This document shows, piece after piece, positions 1 to 9,007 of a stretch of 64,000 nucleotides of DNA. Each line of letters begins with the position of its first letter. Within the stretch, counting starts at the first letter, position 1. The stretch spans positions 248,001 to 312,000 of the forward strand of contig JADJJE010000011.1 in the NCBI GenBank assembly GCA_016706685.1, given 5' to 3'. This DNA is from Sandaracinaceae bacterium. Lineage in GTDB: Bacteria > Myxococcota_A > Polyangia > Polyangiales > Houyiibacteriaceae. The translations under genes were made by a program, and so were the position numbers. A model generated the notes under the pieces. It did not search any database, was not told the DNA's origin, and worked only from the letters and a program-made list of their open reading frames with translations.

Positions 1-1
1 C

Positions 2-427
2 ACGCGCCGCCTGATCAGCAACCTGCTGCGCACCAACCCGCTCTTCGCGGGCTTCGACCCCGAGACGCGCACGGAGTTGGCGCGCCTGTTCGAGGTCCGC
101 CGCGCCACCATGGGAACCGCCATCATCGAGCTCGGCAAGAAGACCGACGGTCTGTACCTGCCGCTGCTGGGCCGCCTCGAAGTGCACAAGGGCGAGCGGC
201 TGTTGGGGCGCGTGCGCTTGGGCACCGTCATCGGCCAGAGCGCCATGCTCACGCGGGCGCCGGCCGAGTCCACCATCGTGGCCGCCACGGACGCGCTGGT
301 GTTGCGCTTGCCGGCGGCGCGCTTCAACGAGCTGGCGGCACACTACCCCACGGCGCTGATGCACCTCTCGGAGCTCAGCGACTCGGTGGATGGCGAGCAC
401 ATCTCGATCATCCCCGGCCCGCCGTGA
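2..427 (+). CDS. cyclic nucleotide-binding-domain protein, C-terminal part (5' truncated by window)
   Basis: The reading frame is open from base 2, so the gene begins outside the window; a TTG at 77 is only an internal codon. The visible ~141 residues start with an NPLFAGF segment typical of the first strand of a Crp/cNMP-binding beta-barrel. They continue through an alternating Gly-rich barrel (LPLLGRLEVHKG, GTVIGQSAML) and end in a helix. This matches the C-terminal half of a cNMP_binding domain that closes a longer protein. No DNA-binding helix-turn-helix follows, so a CRP-type regulator is unlikely at this end. A sensor or scaffold protein with a terminal cNMP domain is more likely. The ligand cannot be told from the fragment. 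Confidence 0.75.
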   Translation, partial: TRRLISNLLRTNPLFAGFDPETRTELARLFEVRRATMGTAIIELGKKTDGLYLPLLGRLEVHKGERLLGRVRLGTVIGQSAMLTRAPAESTIVAATDALVLRLPAARFNELAAHYPTALMHLSELSDSVDGEHISIIPGPP

Positions 428-445
428 AGGCACGATGAGCCACGG

Positions 446-1486
446 GTGGGCCAGCTGATGGCCAGCCCGCCTGTGCGGGTCTCGGTGCTGATGCCGGTGC
501 GCGATGCTGGCGACACCGTGGTGGACGCGCTCGAGAGCGTGCTGGCCACGCCGCACGTGCCGCTCGAGGTGGTGGTGGTGGACGACGGTTCGCGCGACGC
601 CACGCGCGAGCGGGTGTTGGGTGTGGCCTCGCGCGACCCACGCGTGCGTCTGCTGACCGGCGAGGGCCACGGCATCACCGCGGCGCTCAACCAGGGGCTG
701 CGCGCGTGCGAGGGTGAGTTCATCGCGCGCATGGACGCCGACGACCTCGCGCACGTGGAGCGGCTGGGTGCGCAGCTCGACCGCTTTCTGCAGGACCCGG
801 GTGAGCGCCTAGGCGCCCTCGGCACGCGCGTGGCGGTGTTCGGCGCCACCCCCACCGAGGGCTTTCAGCGCTTCCTGAGCTGGCAGAACAGCTTGCTCAC
901 GCCCGAAGAGCACGCACGCGACCTGTTCATCGACGCGCCGCTCTGCCACCCGAGCGTGATGCTGCGCAGGAGCACGCTGCTGGCGCTGGGCGGCTACCGC
1001 GACGGGGATTTCGCCGAGGACTACGACCTGTTCGTGCGGCTGCACCGCGCCGGCCTCTGGCTCGAGAAGCTGCCGGGTGTGCTGCTGCAGTGGCGCCGAC
1101 ACGACCGGCAGACCACGTTCACGGACCCGCGCCTCAGCCCCGAGCGCATGCGCACGCTGAAGGCGGAGCACCTCGCGGCGCTGCTGGCGAAGCACCACTC
1201 GCATGCTCCGCGGCGGCTGGTCCTGTGGGGCGCAGGTCGCGACGGGAGGCGGTTCGCGCGGGCCCTGACCGCCGAGGGTCAGCGCGCCGAGGCGTTCGTG
1301 GACGTGGACCCGAAGAAGATCGGGCGCACGGTGCAGGGCGCGCCCGTGCTGCCGATGGAGGCGCTGCGCCTGGGGCACGACCGCGTGGTGGCCGCCGTGG
1401 GATCCGTCGGTGCCCGCGGGCTCATCCGCGCCCACTTGCTGAGCCACGGCTTCGTGGAGGGCGTCGACTTCTTCTGCGTGGCGTGA
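446..1486 (+). CDS. family 2 glycosyltransferase with C-terminal nucleotide-binding-like extension
   Basis: GT-A fold glycosyltransferase that would transfer a sugar from a nucleotide-sugar donor in surface polysaccharide or glycolipid assembly. Residues ~11-49 hold the N-terminal strand (VSVLMPVRDAG) and the VVVDDGS donor-binding strand. A DxD-type metal site (RMDADD) is at ~95-100, and the acceptor region with FAEDYDLFVRLHRAG follows at ~190-206. After ~residue 257 a second small domain begins with VLWGAGRDGRRFA. It reads like a Rossmann-type GxGxxG motif and is not part of a minimal GT2. The GTG at 446 gives 346 aa; the in-frame ATG at 458 (MASPPV) is equally plausible. It starts 18 bases after the preceding gene and is followed by a terminator shared with the convergent sigma factor gene. 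Confidence 0.85.
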   Translation: MGQLMASPPVRVSVLMPVRDAGDTVVDALESVLATPHVPLEVVVVDDGSRDATRERVLGVASRDPRVRLLTGEGHGITAALNQGLRACEGEFIARMDADDLAHVERLGAQLDRFLQDPGERLGALGTRVAVFGATPTEGFQRFLSWQNSLLTPEEHARDLFIDAPLCHPSVMLRRSTLLALGGYRDGDFAEDYDLFVRLHRAGLWLEKLPGVLLQWRRHDRQTTFTDPRLSPERMRTLKAEHLAALLAKHHSHAPRRLVLWGAGRDGRRFARALTAEGQRAEAFVDVDPKKIGRTVQGAPVLPMEALRLGHDRVVAAVGSVGARGLIRAHLLSHGFVEGVDFFCVA

Positions 1487-1516
1487 GCGCCCTTCCCCCG
1501 CGCGCCGCGCATAAAA

Positions 1517-1544
1517 AAAGCGGCCCGCCGAAACGGGCCGCTTT
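1517..1544. terminator. bidirectional intrinsic terminator between the glycosyltransferase and sigma factor genes
   Basis: Perfect 11-bp stem (1517-1527 with 1534-1544) closed by a CCGAAA loop. On the minus strand it is followed by a run of seven T (A7 at 1513-1519 on the plus strand), so it is best suited to ending the sigma factor transcript. On the plus strand only TTT follows, a weaker signal for the glycosyltransferase. Confidence 0.85.
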
Positions 1545-1588
1545 CCTGCGGAAAGGTGGACTACCGAGATAGTCCGGGAGCGAGGAAC

Positions 1589-3160
1589 TCACTCCTTGAT
1601 TTGACGGCGAATCTTGCCGAGCGCCTGCTCCTGGAGCTGGCGGATGCGCTCGCGCGACAGGTTGTACTTGTCGCCGATCTCCTTGAGCGTGAGCTCGTCC
1701 TCGTTGTCGAGGCCGAAGCGCCAGCGGAGGATGCGGGCCTCCATGGGCGTGAGCGTCTCGAGCAGGCGGCGAACTTCTTCGCTCCACTTCTGGCTGACCA
1801 GCTGCTCGTACGGGGTGGGGACGTTCTCCTGCTCGAGGAAGTCGATGAACTTACGGCCGTCTTCGTCGTTGACGGGGCGGTCCAGCGAGAACGGGGTCTC
1901 GGCCCAGTAGCCCTTGATCTTCTCGAGCTTGTCGGCCGCGATGCCGGTCTCCTTCTCGAGCTCCTCGGGCGTGGGCTCCTTGCCGGTGCGCGTGGTGATG
2001 GCCTGTGTGGCGCGCGCGACGCGGTTGTAGGTGTCCAGCATGTGGACGGGGATGCGCACGGCGCGGCCCTTGTCGGCCAGCGCGCGGCTGATGGCGTGGC
2101 GGATCCACCACGACGCATACGTGCTGAAGCGGTAGCCGCGGTTGTGGTCGAAGCGCTCCACGGCCTTCATGAGGCCGATGTTGCCCTCCTGGATGAGGTC
2201 GATGAGCGGCAGGCGGCCCCGGTTGTAGCGGCGCGCGATGCTGACCACGAGGCGCAGGTTGGCCGCCACGAAGCGGTTCTTGGCGCGCTGCTGGTCCTTC
2301 TGGGCCTTGCGGACACCCAGCAGGTAGCGGCGGAACGACACGGTGATGCGCACCTCGTCGCCCACGATGTCGCGCTCTTCGGCGAACTCACCGGCGAGGC
2401 GATGGACGGCCTTGTCGGCCTCCTGGACGAAGAGGCGGTCGCTGTCCACGGCGCGGAGACGGGTGCTGGCCGCGAGGGAGAGCGAGTCCCACTTGTCCTG
2501 CTGCTTCTTCGAGATCTTGGCGCGCTTCGCGGCGCGGACCATCTTGCGCATGATGGCAAGCTCGGCGACGGGCTCCTCGAGGTTCTGCGCCTCGACGATG
2601 GCTGCCACGGTCTCGAACGCCTGCATGTTCGAGAACAGCGCCTCCCAGTACGCGATCTCCAGCTGCTCGACGTTGCGGGCGGCCTCGATCTCCTCGTGGG
2701 GGGTGAGCACGCGGTGGCACGCCATCTCGCGGAAGTAACGCGAGAGCGTGCTGTCACCGGCGCCCTGGCGCTCCAGTTCGCGAAGCGCCTTCTCGGCGTC
2801 CACGCGGGCCTTCTCGAGCTGCGCGTGCGACGGCTCGTTGGTCGGCTCTTCCATCTCGGAGCTGGAGGACGTGGTGCGCATCTCGTTGCCGTCCTCGTCC
2901 TCGTCCTCGTCCTCTTCGCGGGCGCGCTTGACGACGCGCGTCTTGGCCGGCTGCTCGACGAGCTTCACGTCGCTCGCGCCCTTCACGGCGGCCTTGTTGG
3001 TCACGCTCGCACGGGGGGCCGTGGCCTTCGTCTTCGCGGGGGCGGCCTGAGTGGCCGCCTTGCTGGCGCTTGCGGTGGTGGTCGCGGCCGGCGTCTTGCG
3101 CACGGTCTCGGCCTTCGGGGAGTCTGCTGTGCGCTTCCGCGCGATAGCTGCCTTGGTCAT
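1589..3160 (-). CDS. RNA polymerase sigma-70 family factor (RpoD-like, alternative)
   Basis: Directs RNA polymerase to promoters. The protein is 523 aa from the ATG at 3160, which follows a GAGGAA Shine-Dalgarno-like sequence; an upstream in-frame ATG at 3205 is less likely. The first ~80 residues are a low-complexity Ala/Lys/Thr-rich tail, followed by an acidic stretch ([12 protein letters not shown]). A region 1.2-like segment ([10 protein letters not shown]) comes next. Region 2 is at ~300-360, with [26 protein letters not shown] and [17 protein letters not shown]. Region 3 follows, then region 4 at ~467-523 with the [21 protein letters not shown] helix-turn-helix. The residues between regions 1.2 and 2 (~150 aa) form a helical non-conserved insert. 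Regions 2 and 4 are clearly RpoD/RpoS-like. It is smaller and more divergent than a housekeeping SigA, so an alternative (group 2/3) factor like the myxobacterial developmental sigmas is the best guess. Confidence 0.9.
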   Translation of the reverse strand: MTKAAIARKRTADSPKAETVRKTPAATTTASASKAATQAAPAKTKATAPRASVTNKAAVKGASDVKLVEQPAKTRVVKRAREEDEDEDEDGNEMRTTSSSSEMEEPTNEPSHAQLEKARVDAEKALRELERQGAGDSTLSRYFREMACHRVLTPHEEIEAARNVEQLEIAYWEALFSNMQAFETVAAIVEAQNLEEPVAELAIMRKMVRAAKRAKISKKQQDKWDSLSLAASTRLRAVDSDRLFVQEADKAVHRLAGEFAEERDIVGDEVRITVSFRRYLLGVRKAQKDQQRAKNRFVAANLRLVVSIARRYNRGRLPLIDLIQEGNIGLMKAVERFDHNRGYRFSTYASWWIRHAISRALADKGRAVRIPVHMLDTYNRVARATQAITTRTGKEPTPEELEKETGIAADKLEKIKGYWAETPFSLDRPVNDEDGRKFIDFLEQENVPTPYEQLVSQKWSEEVRRLLETLTPMEARILRWRFGLDNEDELTLKEIGDKYNLSRERIRQLQEQALGKIRRQIKE

Positions 3161-3427
3161 TGTTCCTCGCTCGCTTAGAGCCACTCCCGCTTTCCGCACG
3201 GTCATGACTCTGGATCTTCGTTCAGCTGGTTCAGTCGGGCGGCTGCGTAACCGCGTGCTCGCCGTCTGTTGGTCGCGTCACCCTGCACGCTTCGTGCCGA
3301 CGGTTTGACTTTTGGGTTTCGTGCCGCGCAACCCGGAACCCACACGATTCGGGGAGGTTGTGCGCTGCGTCTCGGGGTCGGGCATAGTCCTTCACATGGG
3401 GTTCCATTGCGCGGATGAACAGGGGGC

Positions 3428-3455
3428 TTGCGACAATGCAGCGTTCTGCTAGGGC
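3428..3455 (+). promoter_or_regulatory. predicted sigma70 promoter, near-leaderless, for the ABC exporter gene
   Basis: TTGCGA (3428-3433), 16-bp spacer, TAGGGC (3450-3455); the TTG start codon follows after 9 bases. No Shine-Dalgarno sequence fits between the predicted start of transcription and the start codon. Confidence 0.4.
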
Positions 3456-3464
3456 GGGCTTCCG

Positions 3465-5198
3465 TTGAAGAGCGCTCGCCAGGTCTTGCTCGCCGCCCTC
3501 CGTGAGCAGCTCGGAAGAGGAGCCCTCGCGGTCGCTGGGTTCGCCCTCGCGGCCGGCGCCACGGCGGTGCTCGCGGCCCTGGTAGGGCCATTGGTGGCCA
3601 GCCTCGATCACGCTTCGCCCAGCGGCGAAACGCTGCCCGGGCCGCTCGCCTTCCTGCCGCGCCTCGAGCCCCGCCAGCTGGTGCTGGGAGTGGCCCTGCT
3701 CATGCTGGCGCGCGCCGCAGCCCGGTACTTCGGGACCATCGCGGCGGGGGCGGTTCAGCAGGCCGCTGTACGCAACCTGCGCATTCACCTACACGATCAC
3801 CTCCTTCATCTATCGTCCTCGGCGTGGGCCCGGTTGGCTCCCGGGGAGCTGGCCAGCCGGTTGGGTGCAGAAGTGGGGGCCGTGCGGGGCCTGGTGCACA
3901 TTGTAATCTCACATACATTTCAACACGCGCTGATGGCGACTGCATTGGCTACCCTGGCCATCCGACTGGACACCCGAGTGGCCACCTACGCGCTGCTGAT
4001 GGCTGCCCCGCTGGCCATCGTGGCGTGGCGGCTGTCGCGTGCGGCCCGCCCTGCCACCCACGCGGTGCACGTGGCCGAAGCGCGGGTGGCCGAGCTGGCA
4101 GGGGAGCATGGCGTGCTGGTCCCGCTCGTGCGCGCCTATGGCGCCGAGGCCTACGCCGCCCAGCAGCTGCGGGACGCCGCCAAGGAGTCGGAGCAGGCCG
4201 TCATGCGCGCGCTCATGGCTCAGCAGCGCGTGGGCCCCGTCCTCGAGGTGCTCGCCGCCGCGCTGGGCGCCGGCACGGTGGCGCTCTTCGGCGTGTTGGA
4301 CCTGGGGCTGCCGCTCGCCACCAGCATCAGCCTGTTTGCCGCGCTGTTGTTGCTGCTGCGCCCGCTGCAGGCGCTGGCCAGCAGCCTGCCCGCGGTCTAC
4401 TCCGGGCTCGCCAGCCTCGAGCGCCTCGAGCAGATCCTGGCCCTCCCACGGGTAGACGCGCGGCACGACATGGTCGACGGGGTCAGCAGTGCCCACAACG
4501 CCACCGAGAGATCGCCGGCGGAGGTCGCGATCGCGCTCGAAGGCGTGGACTTTGCCTATCAGCCGGGCGTGCCCGTGCTGCACGACGTCACCCTCCGCAT
4601 CAGCGCAGGTGAGCGCGTGGCCATCACCGGCCGCAGCGGCGAGGGCAAGTCCACTCTCCTCATGATCCTGGCAGGACTGTTGCCGCCCATCAGGGGCGCG
4701 CGTCGGATGCACGGCGAAGACGTGACCGGCGTGCCGGCCGACCTCGCATGGGTGCCACAGGACGCGCTGTTCTTCGCCGACACGCTCCTGGCCAACCTGG
4801 CCTTCGGCGCACCGCAGGACGCCGCCCGCGCTCACGACGTGCTGGACCGGGTGGGCCTCGGAACGCTCGTGCGCAGCCTGCCCCAAGGGCTCGACACGCT
4901 GCTGGCAGGGCGCGGACGTCAGCTGTCGGGGGGTGAACGCCAGCGCCTCTCCATCGCGCGTGGGCTGTACCGCCGTCCGCGGATCCTGCTCTTGGACGAG
5001 GTCACGTCCGCGCTCGACACCCAGTCGGAGGCCGAGGTGCTGGCCGCGCTCGGCGCCGTGGCCCAGCAGGGGACCGCGCTGGTGTTCGTGAGCCACCGCC
5101 CCACGGTGGCTGCGTTCGCCGACCGAGTCGTCACGCTGGACGGAGGTCGAGTGGTGAGCGATCGTGCGCCCGATGCGTCGCCGCCCTCTCCGGTCTGA
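3465..5198 (+). CDS. ABC transporter, fused permease and ATP-binding domain (MsbA/LipA-type exporter)
   Basis: Half-transporter of the type-I exporter fold that would act as a homodimer in the inner membrane to export lipids, peptides or drugs using ATP. Residues ~15-300 carry the transmembrane domain, with hydrophobic segments near 20-42, 70-90, 155-190 and 265-300. The nucleotide-binding domain (~345-570) has Walker A GRSGEGKS (~389), the signature LSGGERQRLS (~487), Walker B ILLLDEV (~507) and the H-loop in VFVSHRP. All ATPase residues are present. The TTG start at 3465 fits a near-leaderless promoter. The stop at 5198 overlaps the start of the HEAT-repeat gene by 26-35 bases, so the two are probably co-transcribed. 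The substrate cannot be told from sequence. Confidence 0.88.
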   Translation: MKSARQVLLAALREQLGRGALAVAGFALAAGATAVLAALVGPLVASLDHASPSGETLPGPLAFLPRLEPRQLVLGVALLMLARAAARYFGTIAAGAVQQAAVRNLRIHLHDHLLHLSSSAWARLAPGELASRLGAEVGAVRGLVHIVISHTFQHALMATALATLAIRLDTRVATYALLMAAPLAIVAWRLSRAARPATHAVHVAEARVAELAGEHGVLVPLVRAYGAEAYAAQQLRDAAKESEQAVMRALMAQQRVGPVLEVLAAALGAGTVALFGVLDLGLPLATSISLFAALLLLLRPLQALASSLPAVYSGLASLERLEQILALPRVDARHDMVDGVSSAHNATERSPAEVAIALEGVDFAYQPGVPVLHDVTLRISAGERVAITGRSGEGKSTLLMILAGLLPPIRGARRMHGEDVTGVPADLAWVPQDALFFADTLLANLAFGAPQDAARAHDVLDRVGLGTLVRSLPQGLDTLLAGRGRQLSGGERQRLSIARGLYRRPRILLLDEVTSALDTQSEAEVLAALGAVAQQGTALVFVSHRPTVAAFADRVVTLDGGRVVSDRAPDASPPSPV

Positions 5199-7668
5199 TC
5201 TCCTGCGCCTGGTGTTGGTGCTTCCCCTCGCGGCCGGTGTCGCGCACACGCCCGGTTCCAGAGCCCACGCCGGCGCCCCCATGCCCGAGGACCTGGGCGA
5301 CGCGCCCTTGCCGACTAGCCCCCCGCGCGTTCCGCCAACCGCCCCGGTCGCACCCTCCGCCGAAGGGGCCCTCGGGCGCCCGGGTCAGCGGGTGTCGCTG
5401 GTGGCGCGCAACAACGCAGCGGGCGCGCCGGAGCTGCTGGCCGACGGGGCGCGCGTGACGGGCCTTCCTTATCTCCCCACTCGCCTCGAGGCGCGCAGCG
5501 TGACGCTGCCGGCGGGCACGGTGCTGCTGCTCACCACACGAGGGGAAGGCGCGCGCACCGACGTGCTGCTGCTGGTGCGCCGCGGGGCACGCGTGACGGT
5601 GGTGGACGTGGCCCGCACCGACTGGACCGGCGACCCCGGCGAGCGCACGGCGCGCTTCCTGACCGTGATCGAAGGCGGCGAGCACCCGCGCATCGTCCGC
5701 GGTCGTTCTATGGAGCGCGCGCAGGTCTGCGGCTCGGAGCTGACGCCCCTCGAGACACAGTCGCTCGACCCGCGCACGCTCACGTGGAACGACGAGCCCC
5801 AGGATCCGCGCGGCGCGCGGGTGCCCACCCAGACGCGCACCGCCACGCTGGCGAACGCTGCGCTCCAGGGGCCTCGGCTGGATGCACTGCGCTTCGACGT
5901 GGCCAGCTCGGGTGGCGGAGAGGCCACGCTCGAGCGCGCTCCGCGCCCCGTGGCGATCACCGACCGAGACACCGGCACCGCGTGGGTGGAGGCCGAGCCC
6001 TCACGCGGCAGCGTGGCCTTCGCGAGCGGTCGCTACGACGCCTCCGAGTGGCCCGTGCGCACCGTCAGCCTGGTGCCCGTCCCCACCGGCGCACCCGCTG
6101 GTTACGCTGCGCCCGAGTACGTGGACATCGCCGCCCCCGACGGCTTGGTGCGCATCGAGCTGCCGCCCAGCCCTACCCCCGGCGCGCGCTACGCGGTGGA
6201 GCTGGACCCGCCCGTGCGCTTTCGTTGCATCACGGTGCTGCTGCCCACGCGCGCCGACGTGCGCGGCCAGCACGTGGGCCTGGCCGAGCTCGCGCTGCAC
6301 TCCGAGTTCGACGGCGAAGACGGCGCCACACGCTTGATCGCGGAGCTCGCCGCTGGTGGCTCGCGTGGGGTGAGCGCCGCGCGGCTGCTGCGTGGCCTCG
6401 GCGCGAGCGGAGCCACGGCCATCCGCACGGCCTGGCCCGATATGACCGCGCGCGAACAGCGGCTCGCGGTGCGGGTGCTGGCCGACCTGGCAGGGTCCGA
6501 GCCCATCGCGCGCGAGGCCCTGCTGGCGCCTGCACGGAGCCCGGACGGCGAGCTGCGAGAAGCGGCGCTGGAGGCCCTGCGGGCTGGGGGCGCGGGCAAC
6601 GAGCTGACCACGTTGATGACGGAAGGCAGCGACGAGGCCGCGCAGATCCTCGCCCGCGCCATCCCTGGGCGCGCCCTGCTGGTGCTGCTGCCCGCGCTCG
6701 AGACGCCCGGCGGGGTCGCGCGCGCAGGCCTCCGCGCTGCGATAGGCGAGGCGCTGCAGCGGGCCCCCGAAGACGCATTGGCGGTCGCCACCCTCTGGGC
6801 TGCCGAGCCACACGCCGTGGAGGCGAGCGCCATCGTGGCACAGGCGCTCGGCGCGCTGGGTGAGCCGGGGGCCGCGTTGGGCGCCTCGCTGCTCCGTGAT
6901 GCCGCCGCGCGCGCCACCACGTTCGAGGACGTCTGGCGCGTGACCGCCGCCGCCGCCGCGCTGCCGTCCGAGGCCGAGCTGGACGCTTGGCTGCGGGGGC
7001 GAGTGGGCGACGACGAGCGCTGGATGATCCGCACCGAGGCGGCCACCAGCCTGCACGCGCGCCAGTCGCCCCTCGCCGCCGACGCGGCACGCACCCTGGC
7101 CGCCGACGTGTTCCCGCGTGCACGCGAGCGCGCCGCCTCCTTGATGGCCGTCGAAACGGACCGCGCGGTGTTGCTCACGCTCGCCCAGCGGGACCCGTGG
7201 CCGCGCGTGCGAGCCGCCGCGATCGGCGCCCTGGCCAGCGACCCCGAGGCCCGTGCGCTCATGGTGGGAGCCCTGAACGACCCCAAGGCGCGCGTGCGTT
7301 TGGCCGCCATCGAGGCGTTCCGTACGGCACGCGACGGCCAGGCCATGGACGCCATCGCCCAGCGCCTGGCGCGCCCGAACGAGCTGGCCGCCGTGCAGCG
7401 TGCCGCCGTGCGCTACCTGGGCGAGCTGGACGCCCACGCCCACGTGGAGACGCTCATCGCCGTGGTCGATCGGGGCCGGCAGCCCAGCGCCTACGACCCG
7501 GACATCGAGACCGCCGTGCTGGCCGTGTCCGTACTGGGGCGTCTCGGCGGCCCACGCGCCACGGAGTACCTGGTCTCGCTGCGCGACGGCGGCCCCCCCG
7601 AGGCCATCCAGGCTGCCGCCGCGCGAGCCCTCGGTGCTGGCAGGGCTCCTGGGGGCGCCACCCCCTGA
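5173..7668 (+). CDS. secreted or periplasmic HEAT-repeat protein
   Basis: About 831 aa from the ATG at 5173; a GTG at 5164 is a possible start three codons earlier. The N-terminus (RRRPLRSDLLRLVLVLPLAAG) is a typical Sec signal peptide ending near an A-H-A-G region. Residues ~45-400 form a beta-rich domain with no family I recognise. From ~400 to the end, short helical units repeat with LAELLA-, AALEALR- and VRAAAIGALASDPEAR-type signatures. These are HEAT/PBS-lyase-like repeats that make an alpha-solenoid for protein binding. It overlaps the upstream ABC exporter gene, suggesting a joint role at the envelope. No catalytic motif is visible. Confidence 0.7.
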   Translation: MRRRPLRSDLLRLVLVLPLAAGVAHTPGSRAHAGAPMPEDLGDAPLPTSPPRVPPTAPVAPSAEGALGRPGQRVSLVARNNAAGAPELLADGARVTGLPYLPTRLEARSVTLPAGTVLLLTTRGEGARTDVLLLVRRGARVTVVDVARTDWTGDPGERTARFLTVIEGGEHPRIVRGRSMERAQVCGSELTPLETQSLDPRTLTWNDEPQDPRGARVPTQTRTATLANAALQGPRLDALRFDVASSGGGEATLERAPRPVAITDRDTGTAWVEAEPSRGSVAFASGRYDASEWPVRTVSLVPVPTGAPAGYAAPEYVDIAAPDGLVRIELPPSPTPGARYAVELDPPVRFRCITVLLPTRADVRGQHVGLAELALHSEFDGEDGATRLIAELAAGGSRGVSAARLLRGLGASGATAIRTAWPDMTAREQRLAVRVLADLAGSEPIAREALLAPARSPDGELREAALEALRAGGAGNELTTLMTEGSDEAAQILARAIPGRALLVLLPALETPGGVARAGLRAAIGEALQRAPEDALAVATLWAAEPHAVEASAIVAQALGALGEPGAALGASLLRDAAARATTFEDVWRVTAAAAALPSEAELDAWLRGRVGDDERWMIRTEAATSLHARQSPLAADAARTLAADVFPRARERAASLMAVETDRAVLLTLAQRDPWPRVRAAAIGALASDPEARALMVGALNDPKARVRLAAIEAFRTARDGQAMDAIAQRLARPNELAAVQRAAVRYLGELDAHAHVETLIAVVDRGRQPSAYDPDIETAVLAVSVLGRLGGPRATEYLVSLRDGGPPEAIQAAAARALGAGRAPGGATP

Positions 7669-7754
7669 GTCGGCGCCGAATCTTCTGCACCCCACCACCC
7701 AAGAAACGGGTTCTGCCGCGGGGATGGGTCGTGATAGGCTCCCCGCCATCCGGC

Positions 7755-8399
7755 ATGCCACTCACCGAAAAAGCCTCTCGTCTCAAGTCGCTGTCCCTGC
7801 CCGCACGCACTGCGCCGCTGTGGCTCCTCGGCTCGCTGGCCCTCTTGGGCTGTGGCGAGAGCGTCGAAGCCAACGTCGTCGTCGAGCGCTTGCCCGACCC
7901 GGAGCCCAACCTCCCCGAGGTGCCGGACCTTCCGCCGCCGCCGCACCCCACGCGCTACGGTGACGAGAGCTACAGCGTCTACGGCGTCCGCCACATGAGC
8001 TCGGTCACCATGGATCACGACGTGGCCGTCACGGGCTACATCGTGGAGATCTACACGCGCCCGGACTGTGACAACGAAGAGGCGTGTCCGCGCGCCGTGG
8101 CCCCGCACTTCTACATCGCCGACACCGCCAACGAGGCGGACGCCAGCAAGCGCATCATGGTCGCGGGCTACGCCACGCGTCAGGGCGAGGTGGACGACGC
8201 CATGGCCAACGCCCGCGGCGGCCGCGCCCCCGAGGCCACCCCGGGTGCACCGCCCCCCATCCCCACCGACCTGGCGCTCGGCAACAAGGTCACCGTGCGT
8301 GGCCGCTTCCAGCGCTACTCGGGCGTGGGCTTCTCGGCCAGCAACGGTCTGATCGAGTTCCAAGGGCACACCACCGTCGAAGCGGCCCCGGCCCCTTGA
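7755..8399 (+). CDS. lipoprotein with OB-fold-like domain
   Basis: 214 aa. A hydrophobic segment ends in the lipobox L-L-G-Cys33, followed by a linker rich in Pro and Glu (residues ~45-60). The rest alternates strands: VAVTGYIVEIYTRPDC, then a Cys-containing loop, HFYIADT, and LALGNKVTVRGRFQRYSG. This order of a transport-free beta-barrel with GNKVTVRG near the end is reminiscent of bacterial OB-fold lipoproteins, but I cannot name the family. The ATG at 7755 lies 14 bases after a possible -10 element (TAGGCT, 7735-7740). The stop TGA overlaps the TTG start of the next gene (TTGA), so the two are translationally coupled. Confidence 0.65.
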   Translation: MPLTEKASRLKSLSLPARTAPLWLLGSLALLGCGESVEANVVVERLPDPEPNLPEVPDLPPPPHPTRYGDESYSVYGVRHMSSVTMDHDVAVTGYIVEIYTRPDCDNEEACPRAVAPHFYIADTANEADASKRIMVAGYATRQGEVDDAMANARGGRAPEATPGAPPPIPTDLALGNKVTVRGRFQRYSGVGFSASNGLIEFQGHTTVEAAPAP

Positions 8400-8950
8400 G
8401 CGTCGCCGCCTGGCTCCAGCACGCGGGGGCACAGAACGACGTCGTCGAGTGGGCGCGCCCCTACGGCACGGACTGGAACGCCGCCATGACAGCCTGCCCG
8501 CGGGCCGACTGGCTGTTGGGCATCGCCGCCCGCCTGCACCTCCCACGCGAGGCGCTGGCCCGCGCCGCCATGGCCTGCGTGCGCGTGGCACATGCGGGGC
8601 GCGAGATGCCCGACGTGGCCCTGGCCGCCCTCGAGTCCGTGCACACCTGGGCCATCCACTGGGAGCCCTTCGCCAATTGCGCCAAGCACGCCGCCCTGTG
8701 TGAAGAAGCCGCCAAGCACGCCAAGACACCGGCCGAGGCGGCGCTGCTCAACGCGGTCGCGTCCGTGGCGCGCATCCCGGACGATCCCGCCAGCGCCGCG
8801 CTCGCCGCGACGTACTCCGTGGAGCTGAGCCTCGCCCAGGCCGACGACGACGAGCTCATGTCGGTCATGCTCAGCGCGCAGAGCTCCTGCGTGGAAGCAG
8901 CCCGCGTGCACCTGCCCATCGCGCTGTTCGAGAGCGCGCGCGCCACCTGA
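8396..8950 (+). CDS. helical protein resembling Imm-5-type putative immunity proteins
   Basis: 184 aa from a TTG that shares two bases with the stop codon of the upstream lipoprotein gene; no better start exists after that stop. The protein is all-helical. It has a W-A-x-x-Y-G-x-D-W segment, then CPRADWLLGIAARLHLP, then repeated Ala-rich helices with CVRVA and HAALCEEAAKHA. This CxRxDWLL pattern followed by Ala-rich helices recalls the 'putative immunity protein' (Imm-5) family of polymorphic-toxin loci. No toxin gene is adjacent, so the immunity role is only a family-based guess. A scaffold role for the coupled lipoprotein is an alternative. Confidence 0.6.
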   Translation: MSVAAWLQHAGAQNDVVEWARPYGTDWNAAMTACPRADWLLGIAARLHLPREALARAAMACVRVAHAGREMPDVALAALESVHTWAIHWEPFANCAKHAALCEEAAKHAKTPAEAALLNAVASVARIPDDPASAALAATYSVELSLAQADDDELMSVMLSAQSSCVEAARVHLPIALFESARAT

Positions 8951-8971
8951 GCCGCCACTGGCGCAAGCGAG

Positions 8972-8999
8972 GTGACAAGCGGCCCGGCTTTGCGATACT
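8972..8999 (+). promoter_or_regulatory. predicted sigma70 promoter giving a leaderless trpE transcript
   Basis: GTGACA (8972-8977), 16-bp spacer, GATACT (8994-8999), then 8 bases to the ATG of trpE at 9008. Transcription would begin at or within two bases of the start codon. This leaves no room for a trp leader peptide, attenuator or ribosome binding site. Confidence 0.6.
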
Positions 9000-9007
9000 G
9001 CCCGGCC

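Noticed and set aside
1556..3178. 540-aa open frame on the plus strand
   Set aside because: It is the antisense of the sigma factor gene, whose regions 2 and 4 are unmistakable; long antisense frames are expected at this GC.
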